A stretch of DNA of 64,000 bases from Rhyzopertha dominica. Its lineage: Eukaryota; Arthropoda; Insecta; Coleoptera; Bostrichidae. The notes under the pieces were generated by a model that ran no database searches, was not told the origin of the DNA, and saw nothing but the letters and a program-made list of their open reading frames with translations. The translations under genes and the position numbers were made by a program. Position 1 is the stretch's first letter; each line of letters begins with the position of its first letter. Shown piece after piece: positions 48,169 through 59,700 of this stretch. The stretch spans positions 21,266,001-21,330,000 of the forward strand of contig QCXZ01000001.1 in the NCBI GenBank assembly GCA_025024175.1, written 5' to 3'.

Positions 48169-48936
48169 GCAAAACAAATATAATATATAAAAAATACCTA
48201 CAATAGAAATGGAATTATCCTAAGTGAAACAGCAGCATTAACTGAGTCTAAATAAGGCTGATGCACTGTAGGTAAATTAAACTACTATTAATAATTATAA
48301 ACAGTGTTGATAAATATCAAAATTTATTTCAAAATTAAAAGAGTGACTGACAATTATTATATGAAATCTAGATAAGACGAGAAATTATGTGGAGAGTGCA
48401 AGTAGGAAGTTATGGTTTATTAAAATTGGAATGTCCATCCTTTCTCCATCCATGAAACCAGCAAAAGAGTTACCTACTTACACCGTAATATTAAAATCAC
48501 CATACGAATATAAGTTAATTACTAATTATAAATGTAACAGCTATATTTATAAGCATATTATCAAAACTTATCGAAACAGATTCACGAGAAGGTTATGATC
48601 TTCAACAAGCCCGTTATTAACTACCAAAACGCGTATTAATTTAACTTATTTATAAGTCTATTTAACATCTGCTTCCAGGGGCTATAAATTTGCAAACGAC
48701 CACATGCAAAACTGCTATCGCGGACGTTAAACCAAGAACCATACTCAGACGCAGCAAAACACCCTCAGACTTATCTCCTAATGGTACCCTTCGATGCGCG
48801 GGTGCACCAAACGGCGAGGCAATTAATTATAACATAAATTTTACCGCCGCTCACTTTATCATTCGCCTAGATAAAACGTGGAAATACTGAGCGATGTTGC
48901 CAAATCTGACCACTTCAAAGTAAACACTGAAAATAC

Positions 48937-48973
<37 letters not shown>

Positions 48974-49150
48974 GTTATAACAACATTCCATCTAGTAACA
49001 TCAACAGTCTGACTATAATTTCTTATCTAATTCTGCCAAGTTAAGTCTCATTCTAAGTTCTCCGTTTTTTTTAACAAATGAAGAAAGTGAGTTTCCAACC
49101 GTGACAAAATATATTTATAATATTTAAAGTTTAATACCTTCAGAGGCTAA
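48169..49150. other. Non-coding stretch with microsatellite
   Basis: An (AAT)n run is at 48937-48973. The part 48660-48890 is somewhat GC-richer and contains a 66-codon open stretch without a recognisable motif. Confidence 0.35.
48937..48973. repeat. (AAT)n microsatellite
   Basis: About twelve AAT units. Confidence 0.95.
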
Positions 49151-49154
49151 AATG

Positions 49155-49740
49155 AGTTAGATTTTTGCTGAAATGGTCAAGAAAGTTCACAAAACGTTAG
49201 GTACTGGAAGATCGCAGGTTAAAATGCTAAGATAACAGAGATCGTGAAAATTCCAAAGAAACAGGCTCATTATATCCTTTGTCAAATTTTGGGCATAATA
49301 TCGATTAGATGGGTGCTGCAACAGTTTACCCCATAACAAAAGCTCACCCGAAAAATCACATTTGAACAATGCTTCGAACATTGGAGCTGCTTCAGCACAA
49401 TCCATAACGGTACATACACCACTATACACTAGACATAAACAGCAACCGTAACAATTAACAGGAAAGGGTCAACCGACTCGGAATAAGGCGAAGACAGCTC
49501 CTTCTGCCGGAGAGCTAATAGCGACAATTTTGTGGGAAGCAAAAGTTCTCTTGGTTAACTAAGAAGAAAGATAATGCACCATGCCACAAATGCGTTATCG
49601 CGGTGGCTAAAATTAATCAGTTGTGCTTTGCACCCGTACACACCCTACTCACCCGACTTGACTCCATTGGACTGCAGCCTATAATTCAATTTAAAAAGAT
49701 TTCACGGCGGAAAGTAATACTATGAATAATCTAACGGTAA
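49155..49740 (+). pseudogene. mariner (DD34D-type) transposase remnant
   Basis: In plus-strand pieces: ITEIVKIPKKQAHYILCQIL and a WVLQQFTP string (the second helix-turn-helix of mariner, usually 'AHYILHE-L---K---RWVPR-LT'), then NKAKTAPSAGELIATILWEA (usually PSA-KVM--VFWD, so the usual WDA reads WEA). KDNAPCHK (second catalytic Asp) and HTPYSPDLTPLDCSL (third catalytic Asp) follow. The FNLKRFHGGK string ends it near 49710. Stops and frameshifts make it inactive. It is followed within about 40 bp by a gypsy fragment. Confidence 0.8.
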
Positions 49741-49769
49741 AAGATCGTTTCCATTTGTAGGGAATAGAC

Positions 49770-50680
49770 AACAGGTCAATATATTACAGGGCTGGAAATA
49801 TTTTACTTCTTTAGATCTTATTTGGGAATACCATCAGGTTTCGATCGCGGACGTATCTGGATAATAAGTTCATTGCTTTCGTCACTCCGGGTGGGCAAAT
49901 TAAATATAATCGAGTCCCTTTTGGCTTAGGTAACGCACCGAGCATCTTTCAAAGACTTATGAACAAAGTATTTGTGCATCTGAATGGCATAAAAGCAATT
50001 TATTTGGACGTCATGATATCTTCACAATCTCCCGAATAGAGCTTCCAAAAATTAGCAAAGAGATGGAAGGCTTAATCTTAAATCCCACGAAGCACAAATT
50101 TCTACATATAAAGATTAGTTACGAAATTTCTAAGGAAGGATTACGGCCGAGGGCAGATAAAGCTAAGCAACAGAAAATTTGCCGATAACTAGAAGACGTA
50201 CACAAAATGTTAGCTAATTAATGGGACTTACATACAGGGTTATTCAGGCATTTTTGTGAGGTTGCGCAAGATTGAAAGATTAAAAAATTTCTCTCCGACT
50301 GAAAAAAACATACGAATGCATTAAGTAGAGGTATAATGGGAATGTTTCTTCAATGAGCCGATTTAAAATTGTACCCCGCATCTTATTACTGTCAACGAAC
50401 GATAAACAGCTGACAGTAAATATTCATACTTACTCAAGAACCAAGACCTTAGCCATGATTGAAATTTTTAAAAAAATTTCAAATATATTTATTAGATCGT
50501 GAGTTAGCAGGTGTAAGTGATTGTAAAGTTTTAGAAACCGCTTGGACAAAACGAGATCTTATAGCCAATATGCCATGGTGGAGGTTGTCCCTTCATGAAT
50601 ATCATTTTAAAATAGAATACCGACCCGGGGACAATTCAATAAGAACCAATAATAAAAATAAATTTTTGAAATAATTGCAA
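49770..50680 (+). pseudogene. Ty3/gypsy RT-RNase H remnant
   Basis: The translation gives YFTSLDLIWEYHQVSI, then KFIAFVTPGGQIKYNRVPFG, LGNAPSIFQRLMN, and YLDVMISSQSPE in place of the usual Y(L/I/V)DD-(I/V). This is the ordered RT motif set of Ty3/gypsy. After several stops, 50459-50674 carries the end of the RNase H region: MPWWRLSLHEYHFKIEYRPG then DN. One Asp of the catalytic YxDD is missing and there are stops throughout, so it is inactive. There is no recognisable LTR, integrase or protease around it. Confidence 0.85.
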
Positions 50681-52480
50681 TTACACACAACTATTTAAGG
50701 AGTTACAAGAATTGGTAGTAAAGTAAGAGTTTGGGACATTTTATTCTTCTAAATTATTTTATTTTACTTGTCAGACCACGAATTAATCAACCCGTCCTCG
50801 TATATGAAACGGTTACTTATTGGGCTTTTACCTGACAAACGTTTTTACGAAATAAAATTCATTAATCAAAGGAAATAAATGGCAACAGCGCCAGCCGTTA
50901 TACAGCAGTAAATAAATGCCCCATCTACTTTTCCGAAATAGATAAAATCGATAGATTGCATGATTTACGGACTCAAATTAAATTTAATGACGACCAGCGC
51001 AACAATGGCATGTAAATTACGGGCCAGAATGGCGTTACGAGTGTGAATGGCTGGTACACCCGGTGTGTAGGTATCTGGCGTGTATAAATCTTCTGGTCGA
51101 AAATTTATTGGGCTGGTACTAATTATAGTTTACATGGTGAGGTGTGGAATTAGTACACCTATGGAGCAGAGGAGCGAGATTCAATTTACAGCTAAGTATT
51201 TAATGAAAGAGTTCGTAATTTGGGGTGGAAGAAAAAATTAAACGAACATTTAGCTTAAGCAGCTTAACTTCAATGACAAAAAAAATAAATTAAATCACAG
51301 CACTTTTGGTGCGTAAATTGGAAGAAATGTCTTTAAATGATTATCACTCAAATGCTTATTGCTAACAATTAGTCTAAAAGTTATCTTGGAAAACAGAAGT
51401 AACATTAGTCTTCACTGGGTGAGTATATCATAATGTGATTCAGTCACTGTGCCAATTCATTAAACATGAAGTAAGCATGATATTTCTAACAACGGACCAG
51501 ACTAATAACTACCTATAACTTTTAGTAAAATGCTTATAATATGCAACATGTCCAAAGTTACTAAATTTATAATTTAGATGTTATTGCTCTTCTCCAGCAC
51601 TTTTTCAACATTAGAAATTCTTTTAGCTATAAAGGAACAGCAGTCCCTTTAAAAGAGGGGTATATTTTAGCATAGTTTATCAAAATGCAACATGCTCTAA
51701 CAATTGCACATTTCAAAGTGGAACAAGTTTCGGTTATATCTATAATGATATTTTTACTTGTAGCTCTTTGTGTGTTGACAACGCGGTTAAAGTTGCAGGG
51801 TCGTTTCTAAAAAAATAATTACTACGTGAAATCTACTCTTTTGATGGTTTTAGTGTAGAGAGAGAGAGAAAGACCGGTAAATTGTATAAATTTGTAGGTT
51901 ATGTTGTGAAAATTAATTTTATTAAACGTATTTTCAGATGTATTATTAAAGTGTACAATATAACTACCAGTGCTATGATATTGATAATGAGATGTTAGCT
52001 TGTGCCAAGAACTAACGTCTTTTGGTAGCCTATACTTTCTGTGATAAGGGTAAAACTACTTATCGTATTATCCCAATATATCTACGTTACATTTATTTTT
52101 TTGAGAAATTTAAGCATGACCGCTTTCTCATCCCTTCTTCGTGAAAAGTAGGCAATAAAAACCTAGGAAACTGAATTTTCATAGTATTCAGTAGTTATTT
52201 GTAAACCCAGAATACGAGATTTTTTACTATGAAGCCTGCGGTAACAACTAGTGCATGTGTAAAAGTGTTAATTGTACGAAGGACACAAACTTTGTCTGCA
52301 AAAGTTATAAAGAATGCTAAAATTATTATAATATGTGCAGAGCCAAAGTATGAACGATGCGAGTAGAAAAAATAATATCCAGAACTCAAATCACGCATGC
52401 CTAATCAAGAAAAATCTCTCAAATATTTCAATAGAAAAATTGGTATGTAGATCAATATTAGAAATAGGATTTAAATTAAT
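50681..52480. other. No recognised feature
   Basis: AT-rich non-coding sequence. A short GA repeat is at 51856-51870. The 67-codon minus-strand stretch at 52195-52398 is without motif. Confidence 0.4.
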
Positions 52481-52489
52481 TAATAAACG

Positions 52490-54180
52490 AGAATAGTTGT
52501 TCTGAAGATTTTTTACGTGACTCCCTTCTAATGCAAACCGCCTTGATATTTGATCTCACCGATAAACGTTCTAATCTCTTCATTCAATTTCAAAAGAGAA
52601 CTACTACTATTCTGAATCTCTTTACCCAGTTATTTAACATCCATACTCCCGTAATGGATACTACGTTCTATTATTGTTTTGTATATTACTACGAGGGTCA
52701 TGTCATAATTCCTGCACACAATACAGCTCGCACATGAAACGTATATTTAAAAAAAAATTGGAATAAAGTCGTTCAATATAATTCCCTTGCATATCCAAAA
52801 CACGTTGCCATCGTTTCGGCAGTAATGTAATGTCGTTAAATACGCCATTTTTGTCAAGATGTTTCAGAAGTTGGGACGCATATGCTGTTGCAAGGCTTTT
52901 ATCCTTCCAAGTCAATAAATCGTACTTCACAAAATTCTCCTTTCCACTATAAGAACAGAACAAATCTGTCAGGGCTGCACGGGGGATGTGGGAGAATTTC
53001 ACAGTAGTTCTTCTCGCAAACTCCTGTTACTGTCACTGCTTTATGAGATCAAACGTTATCGTGCAAGAGGAATACGTCGCTGTCTTTCATATCTTGTCTA
53101 CACTTTTGGAATCATGCATTTAAATTTTCTACAAAGAAGACACATACATTTGTCTTTTGGTATTTGTCTATTGCTTGTTTGTTCATGCGGTCTTCTTCCA
53201 TTATTGTAGCCACAATAGCAGCAAGAGTGTTGTCAGTAGCAGTATGAGGCTATGAGGTCTCAAACTTCTGTGGTCGTCTTTAACACTAACACGCTCTGGA
53301 ACTCTTACTCCATCAAGTTAAAGTTAAAGTATCCACACACGATTCCTGGCAAGCTTCTTGTAAAACGCACCTTGAATTTCGGCAACCATTTTTTCGTGCA
53401 GTGTTTGAATTTTGATATTCGCACATTAATCCGCTACGTGACGCGTTCCATTGCATCAAACTACCCCGATTTGAGAATTTTTTACACATAAAATGAGTGA
53501 GATACCCGCACATATATAGCTAAGTTATGTTCTAATGATAGACTTTTATAATTTTATAGCACTTGTTTTTTCACCATCACCAGTTCAGCGCCAGCTTGAT
53601 ATGTGCAGGAATTACGATATGACCCTCGTAAATAAACAAGTGCAAACACATCAGCATACTTTTGAATTACTGCAAAAAATCGTTACGCAGTTAAATTTAA
53701 ATTTAGAGTCAAAATATCTAATGGTTTATTTAAAAAATATTCATGTAACTTTAAGTATGATGTGGTCCCATACAGAAATAATGATTTGTTGTTTTCATTT
53801 AGCGCAATGTTGGTTTTTAATAATTGAAGAATTAGTTTAGCAGTAGATTTCTACGAAAGTGAAACTGAAGTGAGTAAATGATTGAATTTTACCTTTACAC
53901 TTCTTTATTTGACATGTTCGGTTCGTAGATTATTTAACAAAGACATCATACGAATGATTATATTCTTCTGATTTGTGGGCTATTTTTATTGCAAGACTGG
54001 ATCGCACAACCAACTACTGTGAATCTTTTCACTGTAAACTTAATAGTAGTTTTTACAAAGCACATTCATCTCTGCATATATTCATCGGCCTTTTAACAAA
54101 TTCACATAGAAACTTATATTCAACTGCGAGCCCGCCGATTGTACGAGTAAGTCCGCGTTTTTACATGAAACTATATTAAT
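52490..54180 (+). pseudogene. Mutator-like (MULE) transposase remnant, split by a mariner
   Basis: The left part (52531-52690) encodes a DLTDKRSNLFI string and PVMDTTFYYC, the counterpart of the 'F-DGTFKYCP' start of the MULE catalytic domain with its first Asp. The right part begins at about 53631 with NKQVQTHQHTFELLQKIV. It continues with LNLNLESKYLMVYLKNIH (second catalytic region, Asp replaced), CCFHLAQCWFLI (the C-x2-H-like motif) and, after a stop, RTTNYCESFHCKLNSSFY (about 54000-54055), the conserved 'RTNN-CE-FH--LN' C-terminal motif. The residues usually lying between the two parts are missing, so insertion of the mariner was accompanied or followed by a small deletion. It is inactive. 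Confidence 0.75.
52692..53628 (-). mobile_element. mariner element, internally deleted, nested in the MULE
   Basis: The termini CGAGGGTCATGTCATAATTC (left) and, reversed, CGAGGGTCATATCGTAATTC (right) are each preceded by TA (52690-52691, 53629-53630), with further terminal similarity (CTGCACA). The minus strand carries a KSYVSVKDDHRSLRPH-like string (usual 'VEDD-R-GRP') and, at 52703-53002, LLTWKDKSLATAYASQLL and LLPKRWQRVLDMQGNYIE, the mariner C-terminal 'L--RW--C----GNY' region. Length 937 bp against about 1.3 kb for a full mariner, so the middle of the transposase with catalytic motifs is mostly gone. Confidence 0.8.
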
Positions 54181-54230
54181 TATTTATGGCGTTTCCTTTT
54201 ATTACATTTAGTGCAAAAAAATAAATTGTA

Positions 54231-54290
54231 CATTACCCTGACGAGCTGTAAGAAAAGCGAAACAGATATATCTGTAGTATTGGACTATGG
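54231..54290 (+). ncRNA. Diverged hammerhead ribozyme, copy 5
   Basis: CTGACGA (54238-54244), a weak stem II GCT/AGC within GCTGTAAGAAAAGC, GAA, a 5-bp stem III ACAGA-TATA-TCTGT and a cleavage-site A. The core is intact and the sequence aligns with copy 4, but I cannot find a convincing stem I. It is probably an old member of the same element family; element boundaries are not visible. Confidence 0.5.
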
Positions 54291-54604
54291 ACAGAGATAT
54301 AGAATGTCATAAACTGTTGATTAAACGCAACGATCAAAAAGCGAAATCAGTTATACTAAATTTTAAACACAGGAAAGTCATTATTACAGTCATAATAAAT
54401 TCAAAGCTAGTTACGGCTATTTCCACAAAATATTTTTTTACCATACTTTTGGAACAATATGTTATATTTACTGGTTACTACTTACAATTATTAATATTAA
54501 TAGAAAAAGCAGACTTATTGTCAGTATCCTTTGTATTAAGCGTATTGACAGAAAATGCAGAGTACGAGACGGCAGAACCCGAAACAATGTTGGCGGATGG
54601 CTAG
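54291..54604 (+). other. Unrecognised open stretch
   Basis: A 105-codon plus-strand open stretch (54287-54604) begins MDRDIECHKLL. It has a hydrophobic middle part and an acidic end, with no motif that I recognise. Its start lies at the edge of the ribozyme relic, and it abuts the 3' side of a Crypton-like remnant on the other strand, so it is probably chance. Confidence 0.25.
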
Positions 54605-54609
54605 TAATT

Positions 54610-54930
54610 ATGTTTTTTTTTCATACAATTATAATTCATTTTGAATAGAATTCTTGACATAGTTTTCATCAACAGCTGAAGAATTCCAACCACCGCGTCT
54701 TTTTAATCCTTAAATATCTACACTTTTATTGACTGGAAGTGTAGCCGATGTGCGGCGAAAGCAATGACCGGTATAATAACCCACATCTTGCAATTTTCAT
54801 TGTAAATTCTCCTATCATACCTGTACTCACCACCTGTTTACAACATTTGCCACTATGGTAGTTTAAAAACAAATGAAAAAATGTAGTATGAGTTGGCTGC
54901 AGTTTTATATAATTTTGAATTAGTTGCAAA
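54610..54930 (-). pseudogene. Crypton-like tyrosine recombinase C-terminal remnant
   Basis: On the minus strand, 54780-54929 encodes HLFLNYHSGKCCKQVV and TGMIGEFTMKIARC. This resembles the 'F-NY--GKC--Q-VG-N--G--P--IA' region of KIAA1958/Crypton-type proteins. After one frameshift the sequence continues as GYYTGHCFRRTSATL (about 54735-54780), containing the catalytic H-x-x-R, then LKRRGGWNSSAVDENYVKNS with the conserved GGW and the probable catalytic Tyr. The order and spacing are those of the tyrosine-recombinase fold. A stop lies between the two parts (VDI*GL). The first catalytic Arg and any DNA-binding domain are not visible. It is inactive. Confidence 0.7.
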
Positions 54931-56860
54931 TAATAAACTTCTTCATTCTCCTTATTTGTAACAGTAGATTAGCGTTGCACATGCATTTTGGAGTTTTCAT
55001 AATTATATAAGAATAACAAATGTCAATATCTTGAATGCGCATATTATACAGCTCTTTCCTCCTAGAAGCTCCTGAAACGCTTAATATAATTGCGACCTAC
55101 AAATAATTAAAAATCGGATTTAAGTTTCTACTACTAAGGAGTATTAACGTAACTTTTGAATCAGAAATGTTTTATCTAGCGCTTCAATTAAAATTTGGTC
55201 ATTTCTTCTTTGGTAAAAAATAAAACTACTGGACCTATGTCCAATATTTTTTGTCCTGAGAAGCATAGAAAATTTAGAAATATCAATAGAATCGTATAAG
55301 AAACTTGTTGTTTTTCACTAAAATACCCAACTCATAAACTGCCACGATATATTAATTTTCGGTTTTCTTACACAAAGTATGCCAATAAGAACTTTTCATT
55401 TGTGCTCATCCCACAATTCTCTTTAAATCACTTTTTGAAACCATTATTATTTTAATCGGGGATAAAAACTAAATGTAATTTCGGTTTGTAATACTTGTGA
55501 CGTAAAATGAATGAGCGTAAGCTACTCAAATATACACAGTAAAATTGCACCCAACATTCGGCTCCGTTGCGCACGTTATGACAACTGGACACCTATGTCA
55601 GCACTTAAATAGCGTATTGGGCTTAGCTTACCAGATACTGATATTTAAATTGTGGGGGAGATTTTAGAAACGCTGTTGTTTTAGATTTAAAACCAGCAAG
55701 TGTAATTTTGTCATTTGTTGACAGAATTCATCAATTTTAAGACATATATGAATAAACCTCTCTACTACCAGCCAGCAGTTTATAATTTTGACGTCATCAC
55801 AACTGCTTTCTTAAACAATAATGATCTTCAACATCTGTTCCAGCGAGAAACACCTACCAATATATTAATTGCAGCAATTTCCAAGTTCTTTTTTGACGGT
55901 TCCCCGTATAATTCACAGCACACAAGACGCGTACCTATACATTACACGTCGTGATTGAATAAGGTGTGGTATCATTACGCACATAAATAATATTTGCGTT
56001 AATATCGTATGTTTCATCACTTGATACGTCCGTGACAAAAAAGCGGCATTAATAGAGACGTGGTTAGCGCTGGTGCGCGACCAAACGACACGGCATCGAT
56101 AATTCCTTTGTAATACATACGCTAATGGAACATGCGGCAAATAATACCGACGGTTTTTTGTAAGGAGGCACGAAAATCCTACCTTGTGTGATAATTTCTA
56201 GTAAAGAGCATAATGACTAGTGATAGATATTTAAAGGAAATGAGTATAGTGACAGATGTGTTCTAGAATCGATTGCAATTCCATCCAGATTTACAGTTGT
56301 TGAAAATTATGGAAAATATGAATTTTCTTTTTCGTCGATTCTTTCTTATATACTTACCGCTGATCTTTCAGATTTAACACTTCTGGAGAGAGGAACTTTT
56401 CAAATAATGGTTTCTTGCCACAATGAACCGCAGCGTTGTCGGATTTTGTGGTTACACCCCAACACTAAAAAATTCCTTCCTTGACTACTTGATATTTGAT
56501 ATAATGATATTTGTATGTTGCTCCACCTTATTTAATTATGTGAGTCTTTATAATGTTATGAATGTTATTTTTATTTTGATGATACATCACGAAGCTATGC
56601 AGTAATAAAAAAAACAAAACGTTCCAACAAGGCGAACTGGTATATAGAAAAAAATACTGCATGAGAAGTACAGGGTTTCTATAAATTTCATATGTCGATT
56701 TTTGAATTATTTGATGTATTTTAATATGAGAAAATGCCTGGAAGTGTGTATTTTCAACATATTTTTTGGTGTTTTGTGGGACAATTAACTTTAAAGTTGC
56801 AGTAAGCTCACATGTAACCTATTGTTTAAACAACTGAAAACTATTTTTTATGCTTTTTCC
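54931..56860. other. No recognised feature
   Basis: AT-rich. Open stretches at 55715-55954, 55913-56140 and 56423-56605 show no recognisable motif. The N-terminal part of the Crypton would lie here if present, but I cannot see it. Confidence 0.35.
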
Positions 56861-56879
56861 TTTGCCTGTAAAAAAGACT

Positions 56880-59700
56880 ACAGGTTTTATCTCAGATTTA
56901 ATTTGGAACAAGAGGAAACTTTTGGCAAAAACGCAGGCAAGTATAGTTAGAAGTAGGTTATACTAGAGCCGGACTGGCCCGGCGGGCAGTCGGGCGCTGT
57001 CCCGGTGCGCCCTTTAACGTTGAAAATTGGTAACTTATGAAGAAACAATTAGAATTAGAATAACTAGAGCGCCGCGACTAACCGCAGGGCGCAGTACTCC
57101 ATCAATGCAGATCTTGGCGCCCGCATTTATAGCAGAACATTGCGGCCTCAAGCCCGCACTGTCGGTAAAAAAGCACCACCAAGGGACGCTGATGGATATT
57201 TTCATTAATTCTGAAATTAGAGTTATAAGAAAACAGTTGCAAAACGCATTGTAAATATTGTAGAGTAGAGATACGTTGCCTCTAAATGCATTAGAAAAAG
57301 TAGTAGACATGTTTCACACTGTCAATCGAGGAAGAGCAAAGCATATATCACTCATCTTTGTACTGTATTTACAGGTGTTAGATATAAAATAACTTTCAAT
57401 CTTAGGAACCAAAGGAAAGCCAACTATCAGGGTGCCTGAAACAAAATTAATAAAACTTCTAATAAAATAGAATGTTGAAATGCGTAATTGATGAAGGAGC
57501 TTCGCTCAACATTTCTAACACTGCTTCGTCACAAAACGCGTTTTACACAATATTTCGGTCCTATTTGTTTAGTCAAATTGAAGAAAGATTTTATTTCATT
57601 AATTCGGAATGATACCAAGCATTGTTCATAAAAATAGCAGTCTGTTCTCCCAGTAGTGGATTTTTAGAACAAAAAATTAAACTCGCATTTTCATTTTGAC
57701 TTTTTACAAACCCGCATTTATTTTTTATAAATCCAGGTTTCGAAGAAAGAAACCAAAAGAAGCGTATACCCTTAGCTTTAGCTTTTTAATATCCATAAAA
57801 AATATTTGTTTAACAGCAGTATCAGACTTTTAACAAAGAAACCACTGGTTGTAATGTTTTTTTTTTATATTTGGAATTAAAGACTTTGTCCAGCTTCAAT
57901 ACCGTTTTTGGCTTTTCTCTTATCAACTTCTTGTATAGGTAAGTCTTCAAATACTTTTTTAGGAAACGTCTTTCATAAATTCGATAACTTTCATTGCCAA
58001 GTCATGACTATTTCTATCCAACACAGATATTTTACCAAGTCCTAACGCAATAAATCACTTTCACATACTATTATACACAAACGCTTTGATTTCAGTCAAG
58101 AATCTAAACAAGACTAAAATCATCTATACAGTTACAGTGGCTTGCAGGAATATAATAAATAAATGATTCTTTTAAATGCCATTTCCTAATCTTTAGAAGG
58201 TATATTAAAACTTCGTGTGGGTATTTGTCTTTTGTCTTCGGCAAAAGTGAACCTTTCACAAAGATTACCTGAAAGTTTTAAAGTTGATCAAAACTCGTCT
58301 GAGAGCCTGTTTGTCTAATAATAATTTAGATTCATTTCTTTTCATGCAATTTAAAAAAGAACTACTACATCAGTGCACAGCAACATTATTATAAATAAAT
58401 TAAGTGAAAGTAGTTCGGAAATGAAACGATTGCTCTCTTTCTAATTAAATTGTAGTATTATAAAGGTTTATGTTTATTACGGAGTTTATTTTTGTACCTA
58501 CAAAATAATTTTAAAAACTGTTTTTTTGTTTCATTGGAGGAGTTTGGTAATGAAACAAAAATAATTAGTATTTCAGTTTTGTATAAATATAATAATAATA
58601 ATTAATAAATGTAATTAAAATTTAAATAAAAACTAGGATTTTTTTAAAATAACTTTGCGCTCTAATGTCGTTTTCTATCCCGCGCCCTCCAGTTGTTGCC
58701 AGTCCGGCCCTGGGTTATACCCGCCAGCATTTTCAACCTTACGACATTGTGGTGTTCGATAAATATCCAGATTGATGAAAAGTGCCACATACGCTGATCG
58801 ATTAAGAAGGCAGCATAAACAAACTTCTATTCATACAATATTCGAAAATGAAAGTTTCATATCGCAGGAAATATTTTTGAGTAATGACTCGAATAAAAGC
58901 AGACTTATCACAGCATTAAATAAAAGACTCCGCAGTGCAGGCTCCATTACAAAACACCATACGAAGAAACCGACAGATTGTTTGTTACCACTGCTAGAGA
59001 AGTATGAGACTGACTGAAGATATGGATTTATTAGTTATGTTGACCGCACTGGACCCTGTACATTAAAATTTTTACTTCTTAAAACCGAGTAAAGAAAGAA
59101 CTGAGGGAAAATTATTACATTTAGTCCATTAGTCACTACATATATTCTGTTCATCTATGCTTTCAGTGACTGCAACTGAATTTCAGAATTTTTCTGAATG
59201 GAACACTTAAAGATATCAGAAAATTATTAGGACTTCTTGTGCCATTCCTTCACTTAATGGAGTCAAGGAAAATGAGCTTATTTACTTGGATTAATTTCGG
59301 TGCCAGTTTTTTAGCAAAAGTCACCACNAACAACTCCTTCGTTTCGCATCGTTACCTCTAACTCAAGAGGCTGCAAGGCTACATGCTCACCAAGCTTATC
59401 ATCAAATAGAAAAGTGGAATCACAACCATTTGGATCGTACCGATTGGATTAGAGATCAATAATTAGCGGCTTACTTACTGCCTTTGACCACTACATCTCC
59501 AGAGGTACCAGAAGAGTTATTACAAACCATTTGCTGTACATGTCTCAAAGAATGTACTGATAATTGCCCTTGCAAAAAAGTGGCACTGAGCTGTTCCGCA
59601 ATGTGTTTAAATTAACAAGGAAAAACCTGCTCCAATACTGATGACAATATTCACATTGAACAGGAAATCGATAAATGATAAACAACGACGTTGAACAACT
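56880..59700 (+). pseudogene. TE-associated PIN-like/Cys-rich protein remnant, split by a hAT
   Basis: Upstream of the hAT insertion is a possible EETFGKNAGKY string (about 56915-56945). After it come PYDIVVFDKYPD (58738-58773), SATYADRLRRQHKQTS and LSNDSNKSRLITALNKRLR (58885-58940). An EDMDLLVMLTALDP-like string in another frame (about 59010-59050) follows, then a HAF-GCDTT-like stretch. Next are LPLTQEAARLHAHQAYHQIE (59355-59415) and ICCTCLKECTDNCPCKK (59530-59580) with more Cys after it. I remember this order (VVFDGY, PIN-like DTDLL acidic motif, HAF-GCDT, LPPT---A--H, CXC-like Cys cluster) from multicopy proteins of insect genomes. I cannot name the family or its transposition mechanism. 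Frameshifts and stops throughout make it non-functional. One ambiguous base is at 59328. Confidence 0.55.
56964..58712. mobile_element. hAT element with perfect 8-bp TSD
   Basis: The left end TAGAGCCGGACTGGC and the right end, reversed, CAGGGCCGGACTGGC are the well-known GCCGGACTGGC-type hAT termini (first base of the left end mutated). Both sides carry the perfect target duplication GGTTATAC (56956-56963 and 58713-58720). Length 1749 bp. The GC-rich left end (CCCGGCGGGCAGTCGGGCGC) contrasts with an AT-rich interior. I recognise no transposase; overlapping open stretches on both strands at 57027-57310 lie in the left terminal region and have no motif. It sits inside the PIN-like/Cys-rich pseudogene, giving a relative age. 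Confidence 0.92.
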
